Program-made: the position numbers and the translations under genes
From: an uncultured Lactobacillus sp.
Lineage (GTDB): Bacteria; Bacillota; Bacilli; Lactobacillales; Lactobacillaceae
NCBI GenBank assembly: GCA_910587695.1
Contig: CAJUNC010000001.1
Location: forward strand, 124,001 to 188,000
Reading direction: 5' to 3'
DNA: 64,000 nt
Shown here: positions 23,211 to 33,094 of the stretch, one piece after another
Layout of the letters: each line of letters opens with the position of its first letter
Position numbering within the stretch: position 1 is the first letter of the stretch
Notes under the pieces: generated by a model
What the model saw: the letters and a program-made list of their open reading frames with translations, nothing else
The model's database searches: none
What the model was told of the DNA's origin: nothing

Positions 23211-25874
23211 ATGGCACGTGACATCGAAATGTCAACCAAATACGATCCTAGTCAAGTTGAACCAGGACGTTATCAAAAATGGGTCGATGCTGGTTTGTTC
23301 AAGCCAAATGGCGATCAAGAAGCTAAACCATATTCGATCGTGATCCCACCACCAAACGTGACTGGTAAGTTACACTTGGGCCATGCTTGGGATACAACGT
23401 TACAAGATATGTTGATCAGACAAAAACGGATGCAAGGTTTTGATACCTTATGGCTTCCTGGGATGGACCATGCTGGGATCGCAACGCAAGCCAAAGTTGA
23501 AGCACGTTTAGCTGAAGAAGGGATCTCCCGTTATGATCTAGGCCGTGAAAAGTTCATCGATAAGGTTTGGGAATGGAAAGGTGAATATGCTGATATCATT
23601 CATGCACAATGGGCTAAATTAGGTCTTTCTTTGGATTATGACCGCGAACGTTTTACCTTGGATGAAGGATTATCTCATGCTGTTAGACGTGTCTTTGTAA
23701 AATTATATGAAAAAGGCTTGATCTATCGTGGTGAATACATCATCAACTGGGATCCAAAGGCTCGGACTGCTTTATCCGATATCGAAGTTATCCACCAAGA
23801 TGACGAAGGGGCCTTTTACCATGTAAAATATCCATTCGTTGATGGAACGACATTTAATGGTAAAGACTACATCGAGATCGCAACGACACGTCCAGAAACG
23901 ATGATGGGTGATGTGGCTGTGGCAGTCAATCCAAAAGATGAACGCTACAAAGACTTGGTCGGTAAAGAAGTACTCTTGCCACTTCAAGGTCGTCATATCC
24001 CGATCATTGCCGATCAATATGTTGATCCTGAATTTGGGACAGGGATGGTGAAGATCACTCCAGCGCACGATCCTAATGACTTTGAAGTCGGTAACCGTCA
24101 TGACTTAGAACGGATCAACACGATGAACGATGATGGGACGATGAATGAACGGGCTGGTAAATACAATGGAATGGATCGCTTTGATGCCCGTAAAGCGATC
24201 GTTAAAGATCTTGAAGATCAAGGTTACATGTTAAATATCGAAAAGATCACGCACAGTGTGGGTCACTCAGAACGGACTGGTGTTCCAGTTGAAGCTCGTT
24301 TATCAACGCAATGGTTCGTTAAGATGAAACCTTTAGCCCAAGCTGCTTTGGCTAACCAAGATTCTGATGATCGGGTCGACTTTGTACCAGAACGGTTTGA
24401 AAAGACTTTCACCCAATGGATGGAAAATGTTCATGATTGGGTCATTTCACGCCAATTATGGTGGGGGCATCAGATCCCAGCTTGGTATAACAAGCACACG
24501 GGTGAAACTTATGTTGGTGAAGAAGCTCCAGCTGATATCGAAAACTGGGAACAAGATCCTGATGTTTTAGATACCTGGTTCTCTAGTGCTTTATGGCCAT
24601 TTTCAACGATGGGTTGGCCAGATACGGATGCACCTGATTTCAAGCGTTACTTCCCAACTAATACGTTAGTCACAGGTTATGATATCATCTTCTTTTGGGT
24701 CTCACGGATGATCTTCCAAAGTATCGAATTTACTGGTCGTCGTCCATTTAAGGATGTTTTGATCCACGGTTTGATCCGTGACGAACAAGGACGGAAGATG
24801 AGTAAGTCACTTGGTAACGGTATCGATCCAATGGATGTGATCGATAAGTATGGTGCTGATGCTTTACGTTGGTTCTTATCCAATGGTTCAGCACCAGGTC
24901 AAGACGTTCGTTTCTCCTATACGAAGATGGATGCAGCCTGGAACTTTATCAATAAGATCTGGAATGCAAGTCGCTTTGTGATCATGAACCTTGATGAAGA
25001 TACGACAGCTACTTTGCCAGCTAAAGCAGAATGGCAACTAGCTGACAAATGGATCTTGAGTCGCTTGAATGATACTGTCAAAGAAGTGACTCGCCTCTTT
25101 GATAACTATGAATTTGGTGAAGCAGGTCGCGCGCTTTACAACTTCATCTGGAATGATTTCTGTGATTGGTACATCGAAATGGCTAAGGAAAACTTGACAG
25201 GTGACGATGCTAAAGCTAAGCAAAATACTCAAAGTATTTTATGCTATGTCTTGGACCAAACATTACGTCTCTTACATCCGATCATGCCATTTGTAACTGA
25301 ACAAATTTGGTTAGAAATGCCACATGAAGGTGAATCTTTGGTAACCGCTACTTACCCAGTTGAACATCCAGAATTCGATGATCAAGCAGCCGAAGAACAA
25401 ATGGACAACTTGATCGAATTGATCAAAGCTGTGCGTAACAATCGAGCCGAAGTTAATGCACCAATGTCTTCAGCGATCGATATTTTGATCAAGACGACTT
25501 CTGAGACGACTAAAGCAGTCTTTGAAAACAACCAAGAATATATCGAACGTTTCTGCCATCCAAAACATCTTGAGATCGGTGCTGATGTGACAGCTCCAGC
25601 CTTAGCGATGACTTCTGTGATCACAGGTGCTGAAGTTTACTTACCGTTAGCTGATCTGATCGATCTAAATGAAGAGATCGCACGTTTGGAAAAAGAAGCT
25701 AAGAAATTAGGATCTGAAGTGACACGTGGTGAAAAGAAACTTGGCAATGAACGCTTCGTTGCCAATGCACCAGCTGAAGTTGTTGCTAAAGAAAAAGAAA
25801 AATTAGCAGGTTATCGTGAAAAATTAAGCGCAACTAACGAACGGATCAAGGATCTAAAAGCTCAAGTTGATTAA
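23211..25874 (+). CDS. valS: Valine--tRNA ligase
   Basis: 887 residues, full class I length. HIGH motif in PPPNVTGKLHLGHA, CP1 editing domain in the first half, KMSKS in GRKMSKSLGNG, and a C-terminal coiled coil (last ~65 residues, EEIARLEKEAKKLGSEV) typical of ValRS. Charges tRNA-Val. ATG with AAAGGAAG upstream; controlled by the T-box just before it; own terminator after it. Confidence 0.98.
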   Translation: MARDIEMSTKYDPSQVEPGRYQKWVDAGLFKPNGDQEAKPYSIVIPPPNVTGKLHLGHAWDTTLQDMLIRQKRMQGFDTLWLPGMDHAGIATQAKVEARLAEEGISRYDLGREKFIDKVWEWKGEYADIIHAQWAKLGLSLDYDRERFTLDEGLSHAVRRVFVKLYEKGLIYRGEYIINWDPKARTALSDIEVIHQDDEGAFYHVKYPFVDGTTFNGKDYIEIATTRPETMMGDVAVAVNPKDERYKDLVGKEVLLPLQGRHIPIIADQYVDPEFGTGMVKITPAHDPNDFEVGNRHDLERINTMNDDGTMNERAGKYNGMDRFDARKAIVKDLEDQGYMLNIEKITHSVGHSERTGVPVEARLSTQWFVKMKPLAQAALANQDSDDRVDFVPERFEKTFTQWMENVHDWVISRQLWWGHQIPAWYNKHTGETYVGEEAPADIENWEQDPDVLDTWFSSALWPFSTMGWPDTDAPDFKRYFPTNTLVTGYDIIFFWVSRMIFQSIEFTGRRPFKDVLIHGLIRDEQGRKMSKSLGNGIDPMDVIDKYGADALRWFLSNGSAPGQDVRFSYTKMDAAWNFINKIWNASRFVIMNLDEDTTATLPAKAEWQLADKWILSRLNDTVKEVTRLFDNYEFGEAGRALYNFIWNDFCDWYIEMAKENLTGDDAKAKQNTQSILCYVLDQTLRLLHPIMPFVTEQIWLEMPHEGESLVTATYPVEHPEFDDQAAEEQMDNLIELIKAVRNNRAEVNAPMSSAIDILIKTTSETTKAVFENNQEYIERFCHPKHLEIGADVTAPALAMTSVITGAEVYLPLADLIDLNEEIARLEKEAKKLGSEVTRGEKKLGNERFVANAPAEVVAKEKEKLAGYREKLSATNERIKDLKAQVD

Positions 25875-25883
25875 TTTTTAAAT

Positions 25884-25913
25884 AACGCTTGCCTTTCGGG
25901 GTGAGCGTTTTTT
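25884..25913 (+). terminator. valS terminator
   Basis: AACGCT-GCC pairs with GG-AGCGTT around a TTTC loop, then TTTTTT. Confidence 0.75.
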
Positions 25914-25968
25914 ATGTGCTTTGTGTTATACTGGAAATAAGATATTTTTAGGTGAATGAGGCGAAAAA

Positions 25969-27240
25969 ATGCAGATCAAAAGCTATACTGAAGCGGTCGA
26001 ATTTATTCATGGACGTCGCAAATTTACAAAGTCCCCCGATTTAGAGCGGATGCGCCGTTTTGCTCATTATTTGGGTGATCCACAAAAAAAGACCAAATTC
26101 ATCCACGTTACGGGGACTAATGGCAAAGGGTCGACCGTTGCTTTTTTAAGTGAACTTTTGCAAAGCCAAGGATTTACGGTCGGGACCTTTACCTCGCCTT
26201 ACATCACGCGCTTTAACGAACGGATCGCGCTTAATGGCGAACCGATCAGTGATCAGATATTGGTAGAGCTGTTAAATGAATTATTACCAGTCATTTCACG
26301 ACTTGATAAAGAATATGCTGGTGAAGGACCTAAGGAATTTGAAGTCGTCACAATGCTGATGTTTTTATATTTTGCTAAGATGGCACCTGATTATGCGGTC
26401 GTTGAAGTGGGTATCGGCGGTCTTTATGACTCGACTAATATTTTGACACCTGAGTTAGCGGTGATCACTGAGGTTGCGCTAGATCATACTCAGATCTTAG
26501 GGGATACTTTGGCTAAGATCGCCACAGCAAAAGCGGGGATCATCAAACAAGCTCGGCCGGTCGTCGTTGGAAAATTAGTGCCAGAATGTTTGGCTGTTAT
26601 TCAAGCACAGGCTGTAAAAAGAAATGCTTCTTTGTACCAAGCGGGAGTAGATTATACGTTCTTGCCTGAAAAAAGAGCTAGTGTTTGGGGTGAAAGCTTT
26701 ACATATCAAGGTTTCGGGATCAAAGCTAAGCTAGCGATCTCATTGTTAGGGCAATATCAAGTTGCCAATGCTAGTTTGGCTGTGAGTGCATTTTTGATCT
26801 TGGCTAAAAGAGATGGCTTTTCTCCAACTCTAAGAGAGATCAAAACTGCTTTAAAACAGACAAAATGGGCTGGACGCTTTGAAAAGATAAATGATGAGCC
26901 GTTGATCGTTTTGGATGGAGCGCATAATGCTGATGCGGTCCAGCAATTAGTTCAAACATTAAAACAAAATTTTGCCGATAAACAGATCTATGTCATCATT
27001 TCGGTCCTAGCTGATAAGCAAGCTAAGGCTATGGTAGCCAAATTAGAGCAGTTACCAAATGTCGAGTTGTTTACGGTCAGTTTTGATGCGCCACGTGCAG
27101 TCAGTCATGAACAAGGTCGTTTCTATGAAGCATGGCCAGAAGCTTTGGCTGAGGTCATGCAAGAGATCTCAAGCGACGATATGCTACTATTTACGGGTTC
27201 GTTATATTTTGTATCGGAAGTAAGAAACTATTTTATTTAG
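25969..27240 (+). CDS. folC: Folylpolyglutamate synthase / dihydrofolate synthase
   Basis: 423 residues, Mur-ligase fold. P-loop HVTGTNGKGSTVAF at about residues 46-59, FTSPYITRFNERI, and the catalytic VEVGIGGLYDSTN. Adds glutamate to (dihydro)folate. Directly follows valS, as in Bacillus subtilis. A HAD phosphatase follows after 16 bases. Confidence 0.94.
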   Translation: MQIKSYTEAVEFIHGRRKFTKSPDLERMRRFAHYLGDPQKKTKFIHVTGTNGKGSTVAFLSELLQSQGFTVGTFTSPYITRFNERIALNGEPISDQILVELLNELLPVISRLDKEYAGEGPKEFEVVTMLMFLYFAKMAPDYAVVEVGIGGLYDSTNILTPELAVITEVALDHTQILGDTLAKIATAKAGIIKQARPVVVGKLVPECLAVIQAQAVKRNASLYQAGVDYTFLPEKRASVWGESFTYQGFGIKAKLAISLLGQYQVANASLAVSAFLILAKRDGFSPTLREIKTALKQTKWAGRFEKINDEPLIVLDGAHNADAVQQLVQTLKQNFADKQIYVIISVLADKQAKAMVAKLEQLPNVELFTVSFDAPRAVSHEQGRFYEAWPEALAEVMQEISSDDMLLFTGSLYFVSEVRNYFI

Positions 27241-27256
27241 ATCGTGAGGATATAAG

Positions 27257-27913
27257 ATGGATTTGAAATTAGTGATCTTTGATATGGATGGTGTCGTATT
27301 TGATTCTGAAAAAGTGTATTTTGAAGCTAATAAGCTAGCGGCTGATAAACTCCAAATGCCAAACTACACTTTAAAATATTATAAGCAATTTATCGGAGCA
27401 GGGACAGAACCGATGCTTGCCCAGATGGCTAAAGATTATGGTAGCCGTGAGTTGGTCGATCGTTTTTATCAGATGAGTATGGATAATGTTTATCCGATCG
27501 TAGAAGCCGGAAAATTAGAATTAAAACCTGGCTTTAAAGAATTGACTGCTTATTTGGATGAACAAAGTATCCCTTATGTCATCGCTTCAAGCAATTTCAA
27601 AAAAGATATCGAATACTATTTGGAAAAGACAAATATTTCAGGGCGCTTTGCTCATATCGTTTCGGCTGATGACGTGACACATGCTAAGCCATCACCGGAG
27701 ATCTTTGAAAAAGCGTGGAAAAAAGCTGGCTGTCCGGCTAAAAACGAAACTTTGATCATTGAAGATTCATTGAATGGTGTCAAAGCAGCTAATAATGCTA
27801 AGATCCCAGTCGTTATGGTGCCAGATATCATTTTGCCGACCGTATATGAGAAAGAACATACAGTGGCGATCTTGCCCGATCTAGTGGCTGTACGAGATCT
27901 CATCAAAAAATAA
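27257..27913 (+). CDS. HAD-superfamily phosphatase, beta-phosphoglucomutase-like
   Basis: 218 residues. Nucleophile motif FDMDGVVFDSE (Asp9, Asp11), motif II ASSNFKKD, motif III Lys in HAKPSPEIF, and motif IV IEDSLNGVKAA. The helical cap between residues 15 and 90 places it with subfamily I phosphatases and phosphoglucomutases. Substrate not identifiable. Probable operon with folC. Confidence 0.85.
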   Translation: MDLKLVIFDMDGVVFDSEKVYFEANKLAADKLQMPNYTLKYYKQFIGAGTEPMLAQMAKDYGSRELVDRFYQMSMDNVYPIVEAGKLELKPGFKELTAYLDEQSIPYVIASSNFKKDIEYYLEKTNISGRFAHIVSADDVTHAKPSPEIFEKAWKKAGCPAKNETLIIEDSLNGVKAANNAKIPVVMVPDIILPTVYEKEHTVAILPDLVAVRDLIKK

Positions 27914-27962
27914 ATGATTTTTAGCCCCGTTTGCGAATTTTATAAAGTAAGGGGGCTTGAAA

Positions 27963-28586
27963 ATGAATTTAAAGAATTTAACAGATAAGATCGTTTTAAG
28001 TGAATTATTGGGATTTTTGCTGGATAACCAATTAGCTGATCAAGTGGTCGAGCGCTACTTTATGCAGGCTGATTCTCTAGCGCAGTTCCAGTATTTTGGA
28101 GTTACTGATTGGACCAAGTTGACTGCTGACACCAAACTCCAGTATTATTTATTGCTTTTATGTGAATTTGCTAAGCGCTATGCTTTAAAACCACCGTTAG
28201 AATTGGGTCAGATCTGTTCTAGTAAGGTGATCGGTGAGTATATGAGTGCTAAGTTAGCAATGCGTAAACAAGAAGTTCTGTGGGGTGTCTATTTAGATAC
28301 TAAAAATCAGATCTTAGCCCAAGAAGAGATCTTTGTGGGAACGCTAAATGAAGCTACAGTCCATCCAAGAGAGATCTTGAAATTGGCACTAAAGTACAGT
28401 GCAGCCCGCTTTATCGTGGTCCATAATCACCCTAGTGGTCAGGTGACACCTTCACCCAATGACATCGCTTTGACCAGACGTTTACAGGCGTGTGGCGAGC
28501 TTTTAGGGATCGCTTTATTGGATCATATTATCGTTGGCGAGCATACATATTTGAGTATGCGTGAAGAAAAAATATTAATTAGATAG
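27963..28586 (+). CDS. radC: RadC-family JAB-domain protein
   Basis: 207 residues from ATG 27963 (GGGGG seven bases upstream; the TTG at 27957 is too close). C-terminal JAMM/MPN-like domain with the RadC signature VHNHPSGQVTPSPNDIALT and DHIIVG; metal ligands His-X-His and Asp are present. The N-terminus is short and helical with no obvious HhH DNA-binding motif. The family's role in DNA repair is doubtful. Confidence 0.88.
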   Translation: MNLKNLTDKIVLSELLGFLLDNQLADQVVERYFMQADSLAQFQYFGVTDWTKLTADTKLQYYLLLLCEFAKRYALKPPLELGQICSSKVIGEYMSAKLAMRKQEVLWGVYLDTKNQILAQEEIFVGTLNEATVHPREILKLALKYSAARFIVVHNHPSGQVTPSPNDIALTRRLQACGELLGIALLDHIIVGEHTYLSMREEKILIR

Positions 28587-28595
28587 GTGGATTTT

Positions 28596-28802
28596 ATGTT
28601 ACAAGGAACAGTACGTCGTTTTAATAAGGATAAAGGTTATGGTTTTATCTCTCCTGACAATGCGCCTAAAGAGGATCTTTTTGTCCATTATACGGCGATC
28701 GAAAAATCAGGTTACAAGATCTTAGAAGAAGGTCAAAGAGTCGAATTCGTTGAAGTTGAGGGTAAAAAAGGCTTTCAAGCGGCTTTAGTCACGATCCTGT
28801 AA
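28596..28802 (+). CDS. Cold shock protein, CspA family
   Basis: 68-residue OB-fold single-stranded nucleic-acid binder from ATG 28596 with AGGTGG upstream. RNP1 KGYGFI (residues 15-20) and RNP2 LFVHY are present. Acts as RNA chaperone in the cytoplasm. Starts 9 bases after radC, likely co-transcribed. Confidence 0.93.
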   Translation: MLQGTVRRFNKDKGYGFISPDNAPKEDLFVHYTAIEKSGYKILEEGQRVEFVEVEGKKGFQAALVTIL

Positions 28803-28876
28803 AGGTTAAGATATTTTAAAAAAATTAGTTGAAATGAAAATTTATCTAGGTTAAATAAAAATTAAGCTTTGATTTA

Positions 28877-28910
28877 TGATATAATACTGAAATTGAAGAT
28901 GATCAATTTC
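28877..28910 (+). promoter_or_regulatory. Distal mreB promoter with palindrome over the start site
   Basis: Extended -10 TGATATAAT (28877-28885), followed by GAAATTGA (28889-28896) and TCAATTTC (28903-28910), an 8-base inverted repeat across the expected start site. No gene is seen in the 312 bases 28803-29114. Confidence 0.45.
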
Positions 28911-29032
28911 AAAATTTATAAAATTTTTTGCTAGCTAAAGTAACTGATCGAGTTAGCTGAAAGTTTTTTCAAAAAAGGATCAAAAGTTTTTCTTTTTAAT
29001 TGTTATTGCTAAGGTAAAAACATGAAAATATG

Positions 29033-29061
29033 TTGGAAACACGGCGATTCAATGTTACAAT
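29033..29061 (+). promoter_or_regulatory. Proximal mreB promoter
   Basis: TTGGAA (29033-29038), 17-base spacer, TACAAT (29056-29061), 54 bases before the mreB start. Confidence 0.5.
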
Positions 29062-29114
29062 TAAAATATCTTGAATTAAGTACTCATTTAGAGTTTGCGA
29101 AGGGATGAAACAAC

Positions 29115-30119
29115 GTGTTCGGAATCGGAACAAAAAATATCGGGATCGATTTAGGGACTGCTAATACGATCGTTTATGCTGAAAATAAGGGGATCGTGTT
29201 ACGCGAACCTTCTGTCGTAGCTAAAAATACTAAAACTGGCGAAGTCGTATCTGTTGGTTCAGAAGCGCGTGATATGATCGGGCGTACACCAGCAAGTATC
29301 GTAGCGATCCGTCCAATGAAAGACGGTGTCATTGCGGATTATGATACAACTGTTTCCATGATGAAATACTATATTGAAAAAGCTGTTGGTAGCAAGACTG
29401 CTAAGCCATATGTTATGGTCTGTGTACCTAGTGGTGTAACCGAAGTTGAAAAGCGTGCTGTGATCGATGCTACTCGAGTTGCGGGAGCTAAAGATGCATA
29501 CGTGATCGAAGAACCATTTGCGGCTGCGATCGGTGCGGGTCTACCAGTTATGGATCCAACCGGTAGCATGGTCGTTGATATTGGTGGTGGGACGACTGAC
29601 GTTGCAACGATCTCCTTGGGTGGGATCGTATCTAGCCGTTCGATCCGGATGGCTGGTGACAAGATCGATGATTCGATCATCTACTATGTACGTAAAAATT
29701 ACAACTTGTTGATCGGTGAACGTACAGCTGAACAATTAAAGATCAATGTTGCATCTGCTTCTATTGAAGCTGCTAAGGAATTAGATAGTCAAACGATCCG
29801 TGGGCGTGATCTGGTAACAGGTCTACCTAAGACGATCGAGATCCGTCCAGAAGATGTAGCTGAAGCGATCCAAGAAGTAGTGCAAGAGATCATCACCGCT
29901 ATCAAAGAAACACTAGAAGAAACATCTCCTGAGATCGCGGCTGACGTGATCGACCATGGGATCGTTCTAACTGGTGGGGGTGCTTTATTACGCCACTTAC
30001 CAGATGTGATCTCTGAAGCAACAAAAGTGCCTGTGTTCGTGGCGCAAGATCCACTTGATTGTGTGGCTGTTGGGACAGGTGAATCACTTAAAAGCATTGA
30101 CGTAATGAAGAAAAGATAA
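29115..30119 (+). CDS. mreB: Rod-shape actin homologue MreB
   Basis: 334 residues. Actin-fold ATPase forming membrane-associated filaments that steer lateral wall synthesis. Phosphate loops IGIDLGTANT (N-terminal) and VVDIGGGTTDVA, adenosine motif GIVLTGGGALLRHLP. GTG start with AAGGGA upstream. First gene of mreBCD-minCD, so rod shape and site selection are encoded together. Confidence 0.96.
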   Translation: MFGIGTKNIGIDLGTANTIVYAENKGIVLREPSVVAKNTKTGEVVSVGSEARDMIGRTPASIVAIRPMKDGVIADYDTTVSMMKYYIEKAVGSKTAKPYVMVCVPSGVTEVEKRAVIDATRVAGAKDAYVIEEPFAAAIGAGLPVMDPTGSMVVDIGGGTTDVATISLGGIVSSRSIRMAGDKIDDSIIYYVRKNYNLLIGERTAEQLKINVASASIEAAKELDSQTIRGRDLVTGLPKTIEIRPEDVAEAIQEVVQEIITAIKETLEETSPEIAADVIDHGIVLTGGGALLRHLPDVISEATKVPVFVAQDPLDCVAVGTGESLKSIDVMKKR

Positions 30120-30144
30120 ATAGGCGGTTAAAGTCTAGAGTTAG

Positions 30145-30180
30145 GAGGTTGGGGTTTAGTCGTCCAGCCTCTTAATTTTT
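30145..30180 (+). terminator. Partial terminator between mreB and mreC
   Basis: GAGGTTGG (30145-30152) pairs with CCAGCCTC (30164-30171), followed by TTAATTTTT. Would give more mreB than mreC transcript. Confidence 0.5.
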
Positions 30181-30213
30181 AATGCGGATCTTATCGAGTT
30201 CAGGAGGTTTTTT

Positions 30214-31062
30214 ATGCAAAAGTTTTTTTTCAATAAAAAACTTGTTATTACACTGGTCGCTTTGATCATCAGTTTTTTACTGATCGCATTTTCGATCACA
30301 GTGCGTAATAATCGATCGATGCCAACGTTTGTGCAACAGTTTGGCAATGAAGCTTTTGGTCTAGTTGATCGGGTCATTAGTTTTCCAGTTGCCGGAGTTG
30401 CTCATGTAGGGGGCTCTGTTTCTGATCTACTCAACACGTATGAGGAAAATCAAAAATTAAAGCAACAGATCGATAGTTTGGCAGCCGATAAAGTTGAAAA
30501 TCAGACCTTACGTAAGGAAAATAAACAATTAAAAGAACAGTTGAAATTAGATGAAAGCTTGACTGATTATTCAAAGATCAGTGCCCATGTTTTATCACGG
30601 ACACCCTCTTCTTGGCAAAATCAGATCATAATCTCAAAGGGATCATTTGCAGGTGTGACTAAAAATGCTGCGGTTTTGTCACGTAAGGGCTTAGTCGGAC
30701 GTGTCGTTGAAGTCAATAAGACCAATAGTAAAGTCGAATTGCTCACGACGCAAAATGATTCGGCTAACCGCTTTGCAGTCCAACTAGAAAGTGATGGTGA
30801 GGTGATCAACGGCTTGATCACTGGCTATGACAAACAAAAAAATCAGTTGATCATGGGACAGATCACTTCTAAGAAAAAGATCAAGAAGAATACAGAGGTC
30901 ATTACTTCTGGAATGGGTGGTAATACACCTAAGGGCTTATTGATCGGAAAAGTTGTCAAGACAACGGATGACGATGATGGTTTAGCTACAAAAGTTTATA
31001 TCGAGCCAGCTGCTGATATGACAGATCTTAGTGTTGTGACCGTGGCTAAACGTGCAGACTAG
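30214..31062 (+). CDS. mreC: Rod-shape determining protein MreC
   Basis: 282 residues. Short basic N-terminus, one membrane helix (about residues 9-27), a coiled coil (ENQKLKQQIDSL) and the extracytoplasmic beta-barrel MreC domain (RTPSSWQNQIIISKG, AAVLSRKGLVGRV). Links MreB filaments to wall synthases. AGGAGG ribosome binding site. Confidence 0.95.
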   Translation: MQKFFFNKKLVITLVALIISFLLIAFSITVRNNRSMPTFVQQFGNEAFGLVDRVISFPVAGVAHVGGSVSDLLNTYEENQKLKQQIDSLAADKVENQTLRKENKQLKEQLKLDESLTDYSKISAHVLSRTPSSWQNQIIISKGSFAGVTKNAAVLSRKGLVGRVVEVNKTNSKVELLTTQNDSANRFAVQLESDGEVINGLITGYDKQKNQLIMGQITSKKKIKKNTEVITSGMGGNTPKGLLIGKVVKTTDDDDGLATKVYIEPAADMTDLSVVTVAKRAD

Positions 31063-31073
31063 GGGGCATAATG

Positions 31074-31592
31074 ATGGCAAATTCCAAGCTAAAATATTAT
31101 TTTCCCCTAGGGTTGATCATCTGCATCGTTTTGGACGGGACGTTTAGTAGCTTATATGCTCAGTATTTTTTTACAAGTTCGCTTTCGATCGAGAGTCGTT
31201 TGACTTTGCTATGGCTAGTGATGGCGATCTTCTATGGCGAAGTTGACCGTTTGATGTTGTGGGCATTTATTGCTGGGGTGATCTTTGATATGTACTATAC
31301 GGGGATCTTAGGGATCTTTATGATCATTTTTCCTTTGATCATTTATTTGAATCGAGAAGTGTATCGTTTTTTCACTTCTAACTTTATTGTGGTACTATTA
31401 ATATATCTGATAGATGTTACGCTCGTTACGGCTTTGGCATATTGGGCCAACTCTTTGATCGGTCTGACGACAACTGGTTCAGCTGATTTTGTGGTTCAGA
31501 CTTTAGGGCCGTCACTGGCGTATAACTTGGCGGTATTTTCGCTATTATTTATCCCAGTCAAAAATTTCTTTGAGAAGTATTCTTCTCGATAA
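31074..31592 (+). CDS. mreD: Rod-shape determining protein MreD
   Basis: 172 residues with five or six membrane helices covering the whole protein. The FYGEVDRLMLWAFIAGVIFD segment matches the MreD pattern. ATG 31074 is favoured over 31071 by spacing from GGGGG. Follows mreC after 11 bases. Confidence 0.9.
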   Translation: MANSKLKYYFPLGLIICIVLDGTFSSLYAQYFFTSSLSIESRLTLLWLVMAIFYGEVDRLMLWAFIAGVIFDMYYTGILGIFMIIFPLIIYLNREVYRFFTSNFIVVLLIYLIDVTLVTALAYWANSLIGLTTTGSADFVVQTLGPSLAYNLAVFSLLFIPVKNFFEKYSSR

Positions 31593-31611
31593 ATAAGGAA
31601 GGTGCAAGCTG

Positions 31612-32274
31612 ATGCAGGCAGCTGTGTTAAAGGGCTACAAAGACGGATATGAACTGATCATACGTGATAATGCAGATTTTGATCAAGCCCTATCCGAATT
31701 AAAAGACCTATTTCGAAAACTACAACTTGATACTGTCGGTGAAGAAAAACAGATCTCATTTACGGTCAATACCGAAAAACGCTTGTTGGGTGCAAAACAA
31801 AAGCAAAAGATCGAAGAGTTAGTTGGAAATTATCCTCGTTTTTCGATCTATAAGTTTGTTTCTGATGTGGTAGATACTAAAGATGCACTTGAATTTATGG
31901 AAGAACATACAGTTCATGTCAATAGTGATACGATCCGTAATGGTCAAGTCAAGTTGATCAAAGGCGATGTCTTGTTTTTAGGCAATATCCATAAAGGTGG
32001 CATTTTACAAGCGACCGGGAGTATCTTTGTTTTAGGCGATGTCGAAGGGATCTTACATGCTGGTTACAATGATAATGTGATCGCAGTGATCGCTGGGAAT
32101 TTTAAACGAGCACAACAAGTTCGGATCAGTGATCTAGTGGACATTATCGAGCCAGATATGCAAGCTGATAAAGTCGTTGCTTATGTCAATGACCTGCATG
32201 CTTTAAGTTATACGACGCTTGCTGAATTAAAAACACTTAGGCCTAAAATTTTTACACAAATAGGAGGGTTTTAA
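31612..32274 (+). CDS. minC: Septum site-determining protein MinC
   Basis: 220 residues. N-terminal MinC domain, then a C-terminal beta-helix (VHVNSDTIRNGQVKLIKGDV, residues 101-120; GGILQATGSIFVLGDVEG). Inhibits FtsZ polymerisation away from mid-cell. Stop abuts the minD ATG directly. Confidence 0.93.
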   Translation: MQAAVLKGYKDGYELIIRDNADFDQALSELKDLFRKLQLDTVGEEKQISFTVNTEKRLLGAKQKQKIEELVGNYPRFSIYKFVSDVVDTKDALEFMEEHTVHVNSDTIRNGQVKLIKGDVLFLGNIHKGGILQATGSIFVLGDVEGILHAGYNDNVIAVIAGNFKRAQQVRISDLVDIIEPDMQADKVVAYVNDLHALSYTTLAELKTLRPKIFTQIGGF

Positions 32275-33081
32275 ATGGGAAAATCGATCGTTATTACATC
32301 GGGGAAAGGCGGTGTTGGTAAGACAACTACGACTGCTAATCTCGGAACTGCCTTAGCTTTAATGGGCAAAAAAGTCTGTCTGGTCGATCTAGATATCGGT
32401 TTAAGAAACCTAGATGTTATTTTAGGCTTAGATAATCGGATCATTTACGATATCATTGATGTGGCGCAAGGTAGAGCTAAATTACCCCAAGCCTTGATCA
32501 AAGATAAGCGCTTCGGCGATAATTTATTCCTGTTGCCTGCAGCTCAAAATACGGATAAATCAGCGCTTGAACCAGAAGAGGCTAAACAGATCGTTGCTGA
32601 GTTACGGTCTGAATTTGACTATGTGTTGCTCGATTGCCCAGCTGGGATCGAACAAGGCTTTGCTAATGCGGTAGCAGGTGCTGATGAAGCGATCGTAGTC
32701 TCAACACCTGAGATCTCGGCAGTTCGTGACGCTGATCGGGTAGTAGGACTGCTTGAACAACAAAATTTAGAAGAACCACCGATGCTTATCATCAATCGGA
32801 TCAAAAAAAAGATGATGCACGATGGTCAGATGATGGATGTTGATGAGATCACGCGTCATTTGTCGATCAAATTGATCGGGATCGTCTTTGATGATGATAA
32901 TGTAATTGGTTTTTCTAACAAGGGTGAACCTGTTATCCTAGATGAAAAGAGTGAAGCATCTAAGGGATATCGTAATATCGCACGTCGCTTAGAGGGTGAA
33001 ACGATCCCATTGATGACACTCAAAGAAGACGAACAAGGTGGCTTTTTCAAGAAGATGAGTTCTTGGTTCAAACGTAAATAA
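32275..33081 (+). CDS. minD: Septum site-determining ATPase MinD
   Basis: 268 residues. Deviant Walker A SGKGGVGKTTTTANLG (residues 9-24), switch segments, and the C-terminal amphipathic membrane-targeting helix (GGFFKKMSSWFKRK). Recruits MinC to the membrane. No minE follows; topological control presumably comes from DivIVA, encoded at 51132. Confidence 0.96.
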   Translation: MGKSIVITSGKGGVGKTTTTANLGTALALMGKKVCLVDLDIGLRNLDVILGLDNRIIYDIIDVAQGRAKLPQALIKDKRFGDNLFLLPAAQNTDKSALEPEEAKQIVAELRSEFDYVLLDCPAGIEQGFANAVAGADEAIVVSTPEISAVRDADRVVGLLEQQNLEEPPMLIINRIKKKMMHDGQMMDVDEITRHLSIKLIGIVFDDDNVIGFSNKGEPVILDEKSEASKGYRNIARRLEGETIPLMTLKEDEQGGFFKKMSSWFKRK

Positions 33082-33094
33082 GCCAGATTTGTTG

